Shown: one piece after another, positions 36,528 to 46,860 of the stretch
How positions within the stretch are numbered: the stretch's first letter is position 1
How the letters are laid out: the number at the start of each line of letters is the position of its first letter
Assembly: GCF_002005165.1 (NCBI RefSeq)
Contig: NZ_CP019699.1
Span: forward strand, 3,348,001 to 3,412,000
Source: Novibacillus thermophilus
GTDB lineage: Bacteria > Bacillota > Bacilli > Thermoactinomycetales > Novibacillaceae
DNA length: 64,000 bases
Direction: 5' to 3'
Notes under the pieces: generated by a model
Database searches by the model: none
What the model was told of the DNA's origin: nothing
The model's input: the letters and a program-made list of their open reading frames with translations, nothing else
Position numbers and translations under genes: made by a program

Positions 36528-39500
36528 GGAGATCACCTCTGTATTTTTTTATTCTGTCGGCATGCTTTGAATACCCAAAATGTTGTTCAACATATTCATA
36601 CGCTCTATTCACTTGAGCTTCATAGTAATCATCATCACTCATTAATTGGTTAATTTTTTCCTTCACTTCAAAAGGGTTGGCATAAATCGCAGCTTCTCTA
36701 AATAACTCTTGGTAACTATACGGAACAATAACCGGTACACCTACCGCCATAGCTTCTATGATCACTCGACCAAAGGCTTCAACTAAATCAGCATGTGTGA
36801 AATACACAAAGACATCCAACGTGGATAGAAAGTCCTTAGGATGCATCTCTCCAAACTCTAATACATGCCAATTGGAAGGTAATCGTCCAAGTGCCTTCTT
36901 CGGCGTTTCCGCTCCACCAAGTATGTGTACTTCATATCCATCTGAATCTGGATAAATTGCAAGCAATTCTTCTCGATTTGAAGGCCATTTTACGTATTGG
37001 TCTCTAGAATGCCTTCCTATTCTCACGCTTGTCCCCCTTTTAGGGCGTGAAGGGCGTTTCCACTCCTCTACATTAATAATGTTTGACCAGTCCTCTTTTG
37101 CTAAAGTGATAGACTTTAACTCCTCAGCATGATGCTCATGGAGTGCCTTTCGAATGAGTGGTCCGATTGGATGCCATACTCCTTCCTTACCAAAATATTC
37201 CCGAAGGTGTTCACTGGCTCTTCTAATATCGTAACGCAACACGGCATTCGGTCCATAATCGCTCATAGGGGTCTGGTTCACGATAACACGAATGTCTTTA
37301 GCTTTCACATCTGGAACAAAACGTTGCCATTCCTGCAATATAGGAGGATACCTCAGAAGTAGTATGTCACATGACACCTTCTCCCCATAGACGATCATTT
37401 GGACGCTATCACCGTCAATTAGATCCCGTATTTTGGGATTGATTTTTTTTCGGGGAGGATAATCATACCGGGACATCTGAATCAATCCTGTACGAAGTCC
37501 CATCTGTTTCTGGGCTTTGATCTCCTCTAAGTTCGATATGTTGGATCCCCCGTCTAAACGAAAATCAGATGCCAAGATCACATCAAAGTGACGTCTACCA
37601 GAACCTTGACGTTTCGGCAACATTGGCTCCGGAACAGCAAAAGGACGTGACTGTTGAGGAAATTCATAACGTAAATTCTTATTTTGACTATGGAAATAAG
37701 TCTGTGCCTCAGCATATTCTTTACGTGCTCCCATGAAGTATCCAGGAAAGCCGAAGGCGGAGTTTCCAGTCAGAGACGATTCAGATTGACGTTGGAAAGA
37801 GAGAGGACCTGTTGGCACCTCGACTACTGCTTCCTCACCAAAAACTTTTTTAATCCTTTTGATAAATTCGGAATCTGCGCCAAACCGGACACAATCCCAG
37901 TACCCGACCGCTTCCATCACGGGCTTACGACGGAACATAAAGGATGACATATTGCTAAATATATAGGCCCCCGGCTTACCTCTCCTGAAAAATTTGAGTT
38001 CATTAGTTGCACGTGCCTGCTGAGAAGTGTTTCCGATCACTGACGGATTTTCTAGTAAATGACGCACTTGTTTCTCAATCTTTTCAGGATGCGACCAGTC
38101 ATCGGCGTCATTCACCGTCACAAAATCACCCGACGCCTCGCGAAGCGCAAGGTTGCGAGCTACATAAGCACCTCCGTTAGATTTTGCTTTGATCAAATGC
38201 ACTCTCTTATCACGCGCTACATATTCTTCTACAATGGAGACTGTCCGGTCCGTACTGCAATCATCGACAACAAATATTTCCAAATTGGTCCATGTTTGTG
38301 TGAGTACAGACCCTAGTGACGTGTCAATAACATCTTCGGCATTATAGACAGGAATAATGACTGTGACTTTTACAGTCTCGTGTTCCGAAAGCCGCACCCC
38401 TTCGCTTATTTCACGCTCGCATACGAGGCAGTCATACAAGGGACGATCGGTAGACGTCATTAATGAAACAGTACTGATTCCATACAACTGCAATGCTTTG
38501 TTGATCCACTTTATGCGCGCAGAAGCTGATGATTCTAAATTCGCAGCCGCAAGATAAAGATCGGCATTAGGTCCCTCTTCTAATGCGGACATTATAGTAC
38601 GTTTAGCCGCCTCAATATTTCCCAATAATTCATGACATTCTGCTTCTATTATGGCCACACGACGTAACCGCGGACCAGCCCCACCATCAACTGCTTGGGG
38701 TAATACTTCCAGACAACGACGGGCATCCTCTCTATTATGTTGATTCGCATACCATAAAGCAACCTCCCACGCAGCTGCTCTTTTTGCAAAAGGATCCTTA
38801 CTCTCTTGATATATGTTTCTAAGATCATTTAACCCACGTTGTGTAAAACCAAGATTATAAAGACGTTTTTTTTGTTCTAATATTAATTTTTTTATTTTTT
38901 TCTGTTGTTTGGACTTACCCCTTTTATGTTTATTTGATTTGCTCTCCTCTATATTTTCAGACCTGTCTTTTTTCTGAACCTCTCTCGGTTCAAATCCACT
39001 AAACAGTTTCCTTTTTAACGTTTTTAGAAAATCCATTGTTTTTCTTATAGGTTTCGAATATCGCCATACACGACTATGTTGAATTTTAGTATATTCCCTC
39101 TTAAAATAGTTTCTTTCTCGTTTAACTTTTTCGTATCCTTCCTTTATTTCTTGAAAGTTTAATCTCAGTTTATTCATCTCACTTTTAAGTTCCTTTAATC
39201 TCTCTTCTTCCTCTCTTATTTTTGAACTAAGTATTTTGTTTTGTTCCTCTCGAATTTTAATTTCTTCTTGGAGTAATTTATTCATTTTGACAGTGCTGTC
39301 TATTTTATTGTTCAGTTTCCTATACTCAGGATGAGCCTCTGCTAAAATCGCTGCTCTATTTAGCACATCATGTTTTTCACTAATCAAAAATTTAACATCA
39401 ATTTGTTTCTTACTAATTGTGTCTTCCGATTTAACATGCTGTTCATCATAAAGTTTCTCTTTTATATAAATAGATGTATCGAATGCATGAGAATTAAATT

Positions 39501-40191
39501 TATATCCGATATTTTTCAGATACTGGTGAATATCACTGTTCTCTAATCCAACTTCTTGAACAGAGTAGTCCTCAATTAAAATAACGTTTGGACAATATTT
39601 TTCCCAATTATTAGACTTTAATACCTGAAGATCTAAACCTTCAACATCTATATTTAATAAATCAATTTCCTGCCCAGCTGGTAGATATTCATCTAAAATA
39701 TCTGCTAGTGGTTGCACACGAATTTTTTCTTTTCCAACGATTTCTACATCACCTTTAAGCAATTGGCGCTGAACATTTTCTTCTAAAACAGTGTTTCTTG
39801 CTGGAAAATTAAACTTCCAATAATCAGTTTCCCTTCTAAAATTCCCAACAGCAGTATGCAGATTTATATCTTTGGGACGATCTTGTTTAAAATGTTCTAT
39901 AGTTTTATCGGAAGCATCGATGTTAATCCCTTTCCAACCGAAGAAAGTATGCAATATAAACGTGTTAGAATACTTGCGAGGATGAAAAGCGCCAACATCT
40001 ACATAAAAGCCGTTTCTAATATCACCCTTAAACTTCTTAAACAGTCTTAATAAAATCACATCTTCTGCTGATTGACCGAAGTGAAACCCAACCCCATCAG
40101 TAGCAGCCGTTGCCAAAAACATGGCTGGAGAGACCTTTTGACCAAATAATCTAAAAGGCATGTTTTTTGTCCCATTCTTTTTCTCTACCAT
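36508..40191 (-). CDS. FkbM methyltransferase - GT2 - GT4 fusion glycosyltransferase
   Basis: The 1227-residue protein carries several enzymes in one chain. It has an FkbM SAM methyltransferase domain (about 35-240: [24 protein letters not shown]), a coiled-coil (about 285-375), a basic low-complexity linker, a helical TPR-like region (about 440-560), a GT2 domain (about 615-800: [33 protein letters not shown]), and a GT4-like C-terminus (about 880-1215: [20 protein letters not shown]). It would methylate and extend a surface glycan on the cytoplasmic side. The part after the coiled-coil is nearly identical to the upstream gene. Start ATG 40191 (AAAGGAG) overlaps that gene's end by 41 bases. 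Confidence 0.9.
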   Translation of the reverse strand: MVEKKNGTKNMPFRLFGQKVSPAMFLATAATDGVGFHFGQSAEDVILLRLFKKFKGDIRNGFYVDVGAFHPRKYSNTFILHTFFGWKGINIDASDKTIEHFKQDRPKDINLHTAVGNFRRETDYWKFNFPARNTVLEENVQRQLLKGDVEIVGKEKIRVQPLADILDEYLPAGQEIDLLNIDVEGLDLQVLKSNNWEKYCPNVILIEDYSVQEVGLENSDIHQYLKNIGYKFNSHAFDTSIYIKEKLYDEQHVKSEDTISKKQIDVKFLISEKHDVLNRAAILAEAHPEYRKLNNKIDSTVKMNKLLQEEIKIREEQNKILSSKIREEEERLKELKSEMNKLRLNFQEIKEGYEKVKRERNYFKREYTKIQHSRVWRYSKPIRKTMDFLKTLKRKLFSGFEPREVQKKDRSENIEESKSNKHKRGKSKQQKKIKKLILEQKKRLYNLGFTQRGLNDLRNIYQESKDPFAKRAAAWEVALWYANQHNREDARRCLEVLPQAVDGGAGPRLRRVAIIEAECHELLGNIEAAKRTIMSALEEGPNADLYLAAANLESSASARIKWINKALQLYGISTVSLMTSTDRPLYDCLVCEREISEGVRLSEHETVKVTVIIPVYNAEDVIDTSLGSVLTQTWTNLEIFVVDDCSTDRTVSIVEEYVARDKRVHLIKAKSNGGAYVARNLALREASGDFVTVNDADDWSHPEKIEKQVRHLLENPSVIGNTSQQARATNELKFFRRGKPGAYIFSNMSSFMFRRKPVMEAVGYWDCVRFGADSEFIKRIKKVFGEEAVVEVPTGPLSFQRQSESSLTGNSAFGFPGYFMGARKEYAEAQTYFHSQNKNLRYEFPQQSRPFAVPEPMLPKRQGSGRRHFDVILASDFRLDGGSNISNLEEIKAQKQMGLRTGLIQMSRYDYPPRKKINPKIRDLIDGDSVQMIVYGEKVSCDILLLRYPPILQEWQRFVPDVKAKDIRVIVNQTPMSDYGPNAVLRYDIRRASEHLREYFGKEGVWHPIGPLIRKALHEHHAEELKSITLAKEDWSNIINVEEWKRPSRPKRGTSVRIGRHSRDQYVKWPSNREELLAIYPDSDGYEVHILGGAETPKKALGRLPSNWHVLEFGEMHPKDFLSTLDVFVYFTHADLVEAFGRVIIEAMAVGVPVIVPYSYQELFREAAIYANPFEVKEKINQLMSDDDYYEAQVNRAYEYVEQHFGYSKHADRIKKYRGDLLGKFGG
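36567..38856 (-). repeat. Near-identical 2.3-kb direct repeat, copy A
   Basis: This stretch matches 40225-42517 (offset 3658, becoming 3661 after a 3-base indel). The central part, about 37255-38650, shows no differences that I can find, while both edges carry clusters of changes. It encodes the TPR-like, GT2 and GT4 parts of the fusion protein. Confidence 0.93.
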
Positions 40192-42709
40192 TGGTTAACT
40201 CCTTTCTCAATCGAGATAAATGGGTTGAATACCCAAAATGTTGTTCAACATATTCATACGCTCTATTCACTTGAGCTTCATAGTAATCATCATCACTCAT
40301 TAGTTGGTTAATTTTTTCCTTCACTTCAAAAGGGTTGGCATAAATCGCAGCTTCTCTAAATAACTCTTGGTAACTATACGGGACAATAACCGGTACACCT
40401 GCCGCCATAGCTTCTATGATCACCCGACCAAAGGCTTCTATCCAATTAGGATGTGTGAAATACACAAAGACATCCAACGTGGATAGAAAGTCCTTAGGAT
40501 GCATCTCTCCAAACTCTAATACGTGCCAATTGGAAGGTAGCCGTCCAAGTACCCTCCTCGGTATTTCCGCTCCACCAAGTATATGTACTTCATATCCATC
40601 TGAATCTGGATAAATTGCAAGCAATTCTTCTCGATTTGAAGGCCATTTTACGTATTGGTCTCTAGAATGCCTTCCTATTCTCACGCTTGTCCCCCTTTTA
40701 GGGCGTGAAGGGCGTTTCCACTCCTCTACATTAATAATGTTTGACCAGTCCTCTTTTGCTAAAGTGATAGACTTTAACTCCTCAGCATGATGCTCATGGA
40801 GTGCTTTTCGAATGAGTGGACCGATTGGATGCCATACACCTTCCTTTCCAAAATATTCCTGAAGGTGTTCACTGGCTCTTCTAATATCGTAACGCAACAC
40901 GGCATTCGGCCCATAATCGCTCATAGGGGTCTGGTTCACGATAACACGAATGTCTTTAGCTTTCACATCTGGAACAAAACGTTGCCATTCCTGCAATATA
41001 GGAGGATACCTCAGAAGTAGTATGTCACATGACACCTTCTCCCCATAGACGATCATTTGGACGCTATCACCGTCAATTAGATCCCGTATTTTGGGATTGA
41101 TTTTTTTTCGGGGAGGATAATCATACCGGGACATCTGAATCAATCCTGTACGAAGTCCCATCTGTTTCTGGGCTTTGATCTCCTCTAAGTTCGATATGTT
41201 GGATCCCCCGTCTAAACGAAAATCAGATGCCAAGATCACATCAAAGTGACGTCTACCAGAACCTTGACGTTTCGGCAACATTGGCTCCGGAACAGCAAAA
41301 GGACGTGACTGTTGAGGAAATTCATAACGTAAATTCTTATTTTGACTATGGAAATAAGTCTGTGCCTCAGCATATTCTTTACGTGCTCCCATGAAGTATC
41401 CAGGAAAGCCGAAGGCGGAGTTTCCAGTCAGAGACGATTCAGATTGACGTTGGAAAGAGAGAGGACCTGTTGGCACCTCGACTACTGCTTCCTCACCAAA
41501 AACTTTTTTAATCCTTTTGATAAATTCGGAATCTGCGCCAAACCGGACACAATCCCAGTACCCGACCGCTTCCATCACGGGCTTACGACGGAACATAAAG
41601 GATGACATATTGCTAAATATATAGGCCCCCGGCTTACCTCTCCTGAAAAATTTGAGTTCATTAGTTGCACGTGCCTGCTGAGAAGTGTTTCCGATCACTG
41701 ACGGATTTTCTAGTAAATGACGCACTTGTTTCTCAATCTTTTCAGGATGCGACCAGTCATCGGCGTCATTCACCGTCACAAAATCACCCGACGCCTCGCG
41801 AAGCGCAAGGTTGCGAGCTACATAAGCACCTCCGTTAGATTTTGCTTTGATCAAATGCACTCTCTTATCACGCGCTACATATTCTTCTACAATGGAGACT
41901 GTCCGGTCCGTACTGCAATCATCGACAACAAATATTTCCAAATTGGTCCATGTTTGTGTGAGTACAGACCCTAGTGACGTGTCAATAACATCTTCGGCAT
42001 TATAGACAGGAATAATGACTGTGACTTTTACAGTCTCGTGTTCCGAAAGCCGCACCCCTTCGCTTATTTCACGCTCGCATACGAGGCAGTCATACAAGGG
42101 ACGATCGGTAGACGTCATTAATGAAACAGTACTGATTCCATACAACTGCAATGCTTTGTTGATCCACTTTATGCGCGCAGAAGCTGATGATTCTAAATTC
42201 GCAGCCGCAAGATAAAGATCGGCATTAGGTCCCTCTTCTAATGCGGACATTATAGTACGTTTAGCCGCCTCAATATTTCCCAATAATTCATGACATTCTG
42301 CTTCTATTATGGCCACACGACGTAATTGTTCAGAATCCGTCTCTCCTTCAATTGCTTGGGGCAACATTTCCAGACAACGGCATGCATTCTCTCTATTATT
42401 TTGATTCGCATGCCATAAGGATAACTCCCATGCAGCTTTTCTTTTTATAAAGGGATCCTTACTCTCTTGATATATGTTTCTAAGATCATTTAACCCACGT
42501 TGTGTAAAACCGAGATTCTGAAGCCGAAATTTGGTTAGTTCAATTTCACGTAAATGAGTTTGAATATTCCCTCGACTAAATAGCCTTTTAATCTTCTTTT
42601 TCTGTTTTTGAGTAAACAAGTTTGTTATAAATCGCCTTTGTTTTGTATCGAATAACTTATAAGCAATCCATTCAAGAAAATCTATCACTTTGCTCTTGAG
42701 TACTTCCAT
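40151..42709 (-). CDS. GT2 - GT4 fusion glycosyltransferase
   Basis: The 852-residue paralogue has a distinct basic N-terminus (about 1-60), then the same TPR-like region, GT2 domain (about 235-420) and GT4-like C-terminal domain (about 500-840) as the downstream FkbM fusion, and no methyltransferase. Near the end the GT4 acceptor-side segment differs (YFTHPNWIEAFGRV rather than [14 protein letters not shown]). The ATG start is at 42709. It probably adds sugars to a surface glycan; donors are unknown. It sits between the ABC exporter genes and the fusion gene in one minus-strand series. Confidence 0.9.
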   Translation of the reverse strand: MEVLKSKVIDFLEWIAYKLFDTKQRRFITNLFTQKQKKKIKRLFSRGNIQTHLREIELTKFRLQNLGFTQRGLNDLRNIYQESKDPFIKRKAAWELSLWHANQNNRENACRCLEMLPQAIEGETDSEQLRRVAIIEAECHELLGNIEAAKRTIMSALEEGPNADLYLAAANLESSASARIKWINKALQLYGISTVSLMTSTDRPLYDCLVCEREISEGVRLSEHETVKVTVIIPVYNAEDVIDTSLGSVLTQTWTNLEIFVVDDCSTDRTVSIVEEYVARDKRVHLIKAKSNGGAYVARNLALREASGDFVTVNDADDWSHPEKIEKQVRHLLENPSVIGNTSQQARATNELKFFRRGKPGAYIFSNMSSFMFRRKPVMEAVGYWDCVRFGADSEFIKRIKKVFGEEAVVEVPTGPLSFQRQSESSLTGNSAFGFPGYFMGARKEYAEAQTYFHSQNKNLRYEFPQQSRPFAVPEPMLPKRQGSGRRHFDVILASDFRLDGGSNISNLEEIKAQKQMGLRTGLIQMSRYDYPPRKKINPKIRDLIDGDSVQMIVYGEKVSCDILLLRYPPILQEWQRFVPDVKAKDIRVIVNQTPMSDYGPNAVLRYDIRRASEHLQEYFGKEGVWHPIGPLIRKALHEHHAEELKSITLAKEDWSNIINVEEWKRPSRPKRGTSVRIGRHSRDQYVKWPSNREELLAIYPDSDGYEVHILGGAEIPRRVLGRLPSNWHVLEFGEMHPKDFLSTLDVFVYFTHPNWIEAFGRVIIEAMAAGVPVIVPYSYQELFREAAIYANPFEVKEKINQLMSDDDYYEAQVNRAYEYVEQHFGYSTHLSRLRKELTNGREKEWDKKHAF
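40225..42517 (-). repeat. Near-identical 2.3-kb direct repeat, copy B
   Basis: This is the partner of 36567-38856. The two copies are separated by the FkbM/coiled-coil-encoding segment, about 1.4 kb. Homologous recombination between them would delete that segment and leave a single GT2-GT4 gene. Confidence 0.93.
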
Positions 42710-42737
42710 ACAAATATCATCTCAGTCTTCAATTAAA

Positions 42738-44261
42738 TTAATTTCGTTTTTTCTTCTCAATATTTGTTAACTTTTTGTATTGTGTCACTGCTTCCTTAGG
42801 TTCTCCGTCGAAACGTATCTTACCTTGATCGATCCAAATAACTCGCGTACAAACCTTTTCAACAAATCTCATACTGTGCGAAACGATGATAACCGCCTTA
42901 GCCTGTCCTATCATTTCCTGCATTTTTTCACTGGCCTTTTGTTGGAATGCCATGTCCCCGGTTGATAAAGCTTCGTCAATGATAAAAATATCGGGCTGTA
43001 ATGTAGCTGCTATACTGAATCCAAGTCTCGATCTCATACCACTGGAGTATTCCTTTACCGGCTTATTGATAAACCTCTCTAATTCAGAAAAACTGACGAT
43101 TTTTTGATATTCGCATTCCACTCTCTTCTTAGGTATTCCAAGGAGCATACCGTTTAAATAAATGTTATCTCTCCCTGTTAGCTGAGCATTAAATCCCGTT
43201 CCATAACCGAGTAACGCCGTAGTTTCTCCTTTAAGTTTTAACGAACCTTTGTCTGGAGTAATAATTTTAGTCAAAACTTTGCACAGTGTACTTTTACCCG
43301 CACCATTTTTTCCGATAATCCCGACAATTTCCCCTTCATTGATTTCAAAGCTCACATTATCAAGTGCCCAGTGCGTTTCTTTACCGATCTGATAAGAAAC
43401 ACTGATATTCTTCGCTACCATTACACGTCTATTTTTAATGTCTGATTCAGTTTTCTGTATGGAAAAACTTTTTCCTGATTTTGGTTTTTCCGGCACAGTA
43501 GAACGGTACATCTCGACAATTTCTTCTGGATTCCCTTCGGCCCTAATGACCCCCTTGTCCAACCATATTAAACGATCACAGTTGGACTGGGCGTAGCGTA
43601 GACTGTGAGTCACCAAAATAACCATTTTTGCCCTACTTACAAGTTCCCGCATCTTGGCCGCAGCCTTCTGGCTAAATTCAGCATCTCCTGTATTTAAAGC
43701 TTCATCAAGTATGAGAATCTCCGGTTCTAAAAACGAGGCAACACTAAACCCGAGCCGTGACTTCATGCCGCTTGAATATGTTTTGACAGGGCGGTCAAAA
43801 AAAGCTCCTATACCGGAAAAATCATGAATTTGTTGAATGAACTTATTTATTTTACTCTTTTCTATCCCTAACATCATTCCGTTTACATATACGTTTTCTC
43901 GGCCTGTTAACTCCTTGTTAAAACCCATTCCTAAGGAAAAGAGTGCAGATACACTGCCATCAACATAGAGATTACCTTCATCGGGGTGGAGTATCCCCGC
44001 AATTAACTTGCAGAGAGTGGTTTTTCCTGAGCCGTTTGACCCTATGATCCCCAAAATCTCTCCTTGATAACCTGTAAGGTTAATATTTCTCAACGGCCAA
44101 AACAGCTGATGTCGATTAAGTTTTTTCTTCCTGCTTAGAAAATCAAATACACGTGACTTATAATCGTCTTTCTGAAACCCAGTTTTAAAGGAAACGCCAA
44201 TATTTTCGGCTTTTATGACAATTTGATTCGTCAGTTTATGTGGCTTTTTTTCCAATAACAT
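42738..44261 (-). CDS. Tandem-domain ABC ATPase of a polysaccharide/teichoic-acid exporter
   Basis: The 507-residue protein contains two complete TagH/Wzt-type ATPase domains. The first has Walker A GSNGSGKTT, signature YSSGMKSR, Walker B ILILDEALNTGD and switch VTHS. The second has GKNGAGKST, YSSGMRSR, IFIIDEALSTGD and VSHS. All catalytic motifs appear intact in both, so the usual homodimer may be replaced by one fused chain. No carbohydrate-binding C-terminal domain is seen. The ATG at 44261 lies just after the permease gene stop (repaired), so both make one exporter driven by ATP at the inner membrane. Confidence 0.92.
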   Translation of the reverse strand: MLLEKKPHKLTNQIVIKAENIGVSFKTGFQKDDYKSRVFDFLSRKKKLNRHQLFWPLRNINLTGYQGEILGIIGSNGSGKTTLCKLIAGILHPDEGNLYVDGSVSALFSLGMGFNKELTGRENVYVNGMMLGIEKSKINKFIQQIHDFSGIGAFFDRPVKTYSSGMKSRLGFSVASFLEPEILILDEALNTGDAEFSQKAAAKMRELVSRAKMVILVTHSLRYAQSNCDRLIWLDKGVIRAEGNPEEIVEMYRSTVPEKPKSGKSFSIQKTESDIKNRRVMVAKNISVSYQIGKETHWALDNVSFEINEGEIVGIIGKNGAGKSTLCKVLTKIITPDKGSLKLKGETTALLGYGTGFNAQLTGRDNIYLNGMLLGIPKKRVECEYQKIVSFSELERFINKPVKEYSSGMRSRLGFSIAATLQPDIFIIDEALSTGDMAFQQKASEKMQEMIGQAKAVIIVSHSMRFVEKVCTRVIWIDQGKIRFDGEPKEAVTQYKKLTNIEKKKRN

Positions 44262-44274
44262 AAGATACCCTCAT

Positions 44275-45050
44275 TTAGAGTGCTTTTATTATTTTGTGTT
44301 CATTTTGGCTATAATAAAACAATAAGCCAGCCATTACAACAAGTGAGCTAATACCAATAATAAGCAACCCAGTAAAGTCTGGAGCTGATTGGTACATAAG
44401 TATGTCGCGATATGCCCCGACAATAATCGCAACCGGGTTAATATCAGTAACCCAACTGTACTCAGCAGGCAGCCGACGCCCCTCCCAAATGATGGGGAGG
44501 CATAGAAAATAATGCGGACAATATGGCCCAAAACATTGTCAATATCCCTTACAAAAACGCAGATATAGGCAACAAATAGACTAATAGCCAATAAAAAAAT
44601 TAATTGTATTATAATGATAAATGGCAAATATACAATCTGCCATCCGGGTATAACTCCAAAGACAACTAAAAAAATGCCGACAATTATGAGGCCAAATGCA
44701 AAGTTAATCAATTGGGTAAATGATATTGTCATTGGAAATATCGCCTTAGGCAAATACACTTGGTTAATAATCGAAGAATATTTTAGGATCGCCTTTGCTG
44801 AACTATTTACTGTCGTACTGGTCCAACGCCATGATACCAAGCCAATAACGAGATATACCGGATAATTTTCTCCACCCCGCCCCAACACTATGACAATGAG
44901 AAAGTAATAAACGACAACATTGAGTAAAGGATCTAGCAACCACCAAAAATAGCCTAAATAGCTGTTGCGATGATCTGCTTTTAATCCATATTTTACCAGA
45001 TAGAGTAAAAGATCTTTTCTTTTCCGAATTTCATATAAATATTTTCGCAT
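44275..45050 (-). CDS. ABC-2 polysaccharide export permease, TagG-like (frame broken by one base)
   Basis: This is the membrane part of the exporter with the tandem ATPase. The N-terminal two thirds read as an ABC-2 permease (NSYLGYFWWLLDPLLNVVVYY, VRIIFYASP). In the given frame the protein then becomes unrelated and ends at 44334. Adding one base to the GGGG run at 44494-44497 restores the typical continuation IIWEGRRLPAEY and ends SQNEHKIIKAL with TAA at 44275-44277, just before the ATPase ATG. The repaired length is about 258 residues with six membrane segments, normal for the family. Confidence 0.88.
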
Positions 45051-45095
45051 AATAATCCACTACACCGCCTTAAAGATTCATACACACAATACCGA

Positions 45096-45153
45096 TTATA
45101 CCATGCTATACTTCTTTATGGAGAAATACAAATAATTCACAAAGTACCATATA
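45096..45153 (-). pseudogene. Orphaned 3' end of a GT2 glycosyltransferase gene
   Basis: If the IS1380 element and one copy of its ATATA duplication are removed, the GT2 frame that stops at 46861 runs on as WYFVNYLYFSIKKYSMV to a TAA at 45096-45098. Such a hydrophobic/basic tail is common at the end of GT2 enzymes. The stop would then be 45 bases from the permease gene, a normal operon spacing. Confidence 0.8.
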
Positions 45154-45226
45154 CCTGAATTATTCATATAGCTGAACTTAAAATATCAAAAAGCGCGTCA
45201 TACCAGGCCATTAAAAGCATTCCACC

Positions 45227-45247
45227 TTTTCACCCAATGGGTGAAAA
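45227..45247. repeat. Palindrome inside the IS before the transposase
   Basis: TTTTCACCCA and its complement flank a single central base. It lies about 70 bases upstream of the transposase start. Hairpins here in insertion sequences often limit read-through expression of transposase; that role is inferred. Confidence 0.5.
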
Positions 45248-45317
45248 ATAGAAATGGAGCCCAACCTTTGGTATTGTAAAAGTGACCAAAACCAATACAA
45301 ACCAAGGAGGCTCCCTT

Positions 45318-46640
45318 ATGCATAGTGTAAACGAGCAGACCATGCATTTCAACAAAAGTGTGAAAGTCAATTTTGAAGGTGGAAACCTGACCTCAGATGC
45401 CGGTTGGTTACTGTATAAAGAATTTGATGAAAAAATCGGGCTCAGTCAAGCGATCACGGATCACCTCAATGTGAATGATCCAAACCGTCATCACATCCAT
45501 TTTAACGATGACGTCATCATCCAAAAGATCTATCAGCACATTGCCGGGTATCATGCGGATGATCATGCCGATGAATTACGTCATGAACCTGTGTTGACCA
45601 CCATTTTGGGTAAAGAAGTCCTGGCTTCTCAACCGACCATTTCCCGGCTAAATCAGAAATTGGATAAGGAAACGATGAAGCAGTTGCAATCGGTCAATTC
45701 ACTGATGCAAAAACGAGTCGATATCATCCAACCCAAGGAAAACATCATGATGGATCTGGACTCGACCAACTTGGCCACCTATGGTGAACAGCATGGATCC
45801 GCCTTTAACACGCATTATCAAGCCCAGGGTTACCATCCCCTGATGATGTTTGATGGACTGACTGGAGATTGTCTCAAAGCAGAACTGCGCGCTGGTCATG
45901 TGTACACATCCCGGCAAGTCGTCCGCTTTGTCGGCCCTGAAATCAAGCGATATCGGAAGCAAAGTCCATGGGCAACGCTATGCATACGCGGGGACAGCGG
46001 TTTTGCCATCCCGGCTCTCTATCAATTGGCGGAAACACATGATGTCCACTATGTGATCCGCTTAAAAGCAAACAACGTGTTGAAACAAAAAGCACAGCCA
46101 TTTGAAGATGAACTCTGGAAACAGTTTGATCTGAACACGACAGAAGCCAAGGTGTTTTACACATCATTTGACTACCAGGCACGTGCTTGGGATAAGCCGC
46201 GTCGTGTGGTGGTCAAGATGGAGAAACCGGAAGGTGAGCTTTTCTTCACCTACACCTTCATCGTGACCAACATGGGGCTCTCACCCAAAAACATCGTCAA
46301 GCTTTATGCGAACCGTGGCACGATGGAAAACTTTATCAAAGAAGCCAAGAACGGCTTTGCTTTCGATCAGATGAGCAGTCCATCGTTTTACAGCAACGCC
46401 ACAAAGCTGCAACTCATGGTGCTCGCCTATAACTTCAACAACTGGTTTCGTCGACTGTGTCTACCCAGAACGATGAACAAAAATCGTATCGACAACATCC
46501 GTTTGAAGTTGCTTAAGATCGCGGGAAAGCTGGTTCGTTCAGGCAGATATCTGACATTTAAACTGTGCAGCAGTTGTCTGTATCAAAAGGCTTATTGGCA
46601 GACTTTACGAACCATCCATCACCTCCCACGGTTTGGTTGA
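45318..46640 (+). CDS. IS1380 family transposase
   Basis: The 440-residue DDE transposase is recognised by NFEGGNLTSDAGWLLYKEFDE, the DLDSTNLATYGEQ and RGDSGFAIPAL motifs, and YANRGTMENFIKEAKNG, which carry the expected acidic residues. The ATG at 45318 follows AAGGAGG; the frame opens 12 codons earlier without a ribosome site. The gene looks intact and probably active. Confidence 0.95.
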   Translation: MHSVNEQTMHFNKSVKVNFEGGNLTSDAGWLLYKEFDEKIGLSQAITDHLNVNDPNRHHIHFNDDVIIQKIYQHIAGYHADDHADELRHEPVLTTILGKEVLASQPTISRLNQKLDKETMKQLQSVNSLMQKRVDIIQPKENIMMDLDSTNLATYGEQHGSAFNTHYQAQGYHPLMMFDGLTGDCLKAELRAGHVYTSRQVVRFVGPEIKRYRKQSPWATLCIRGDSGFAIPALYQLAETHDVHYVIRLKANNVLKQKAQPFEDELWKQFDLNTTEAKVFYTSFDYQARAWDKPRRVVVKMEKPEGELFFTYTFIVTNMGLSPKNIVKLYANRGTMENFIKEAKNGFAFDQMSSPSFYSNATKLQLMVLAYNFNNWFRRLCLPRTMNKNRIDNIRLKLLKIAGKLVRSGRYLTFKLCSSCLYQKAYWQTLRTIHHLPRFG

Positions 46641-46860
46641 ATGAGATGATATTAGAAAAGTCAATCTCATAGCATTCACATTAACCACAGGATCAGTGTG
46701 CCCTTTTACAGCCGATTTTGAAAGCTAGCGTATGACTTCCTGCTGTTTTTCCAGTAGATTAGGTAATATATTATGAGAAAACATCTAGGGAAACCAAAAA
46801 CTTACAAAAATCAGGCTTGAAACTGGTTTTTAAAACATTTGAGACGCGGTTATGAATAAT

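Noticed and set aside
37684-42215. Several plus-strand open frames identical at 37.7-38.6 kb and 41.3-42.2 kb
   Set aside because: They are opposite-strand shadows duplicated with the glycosyltransferase repeat, not conserved genes.
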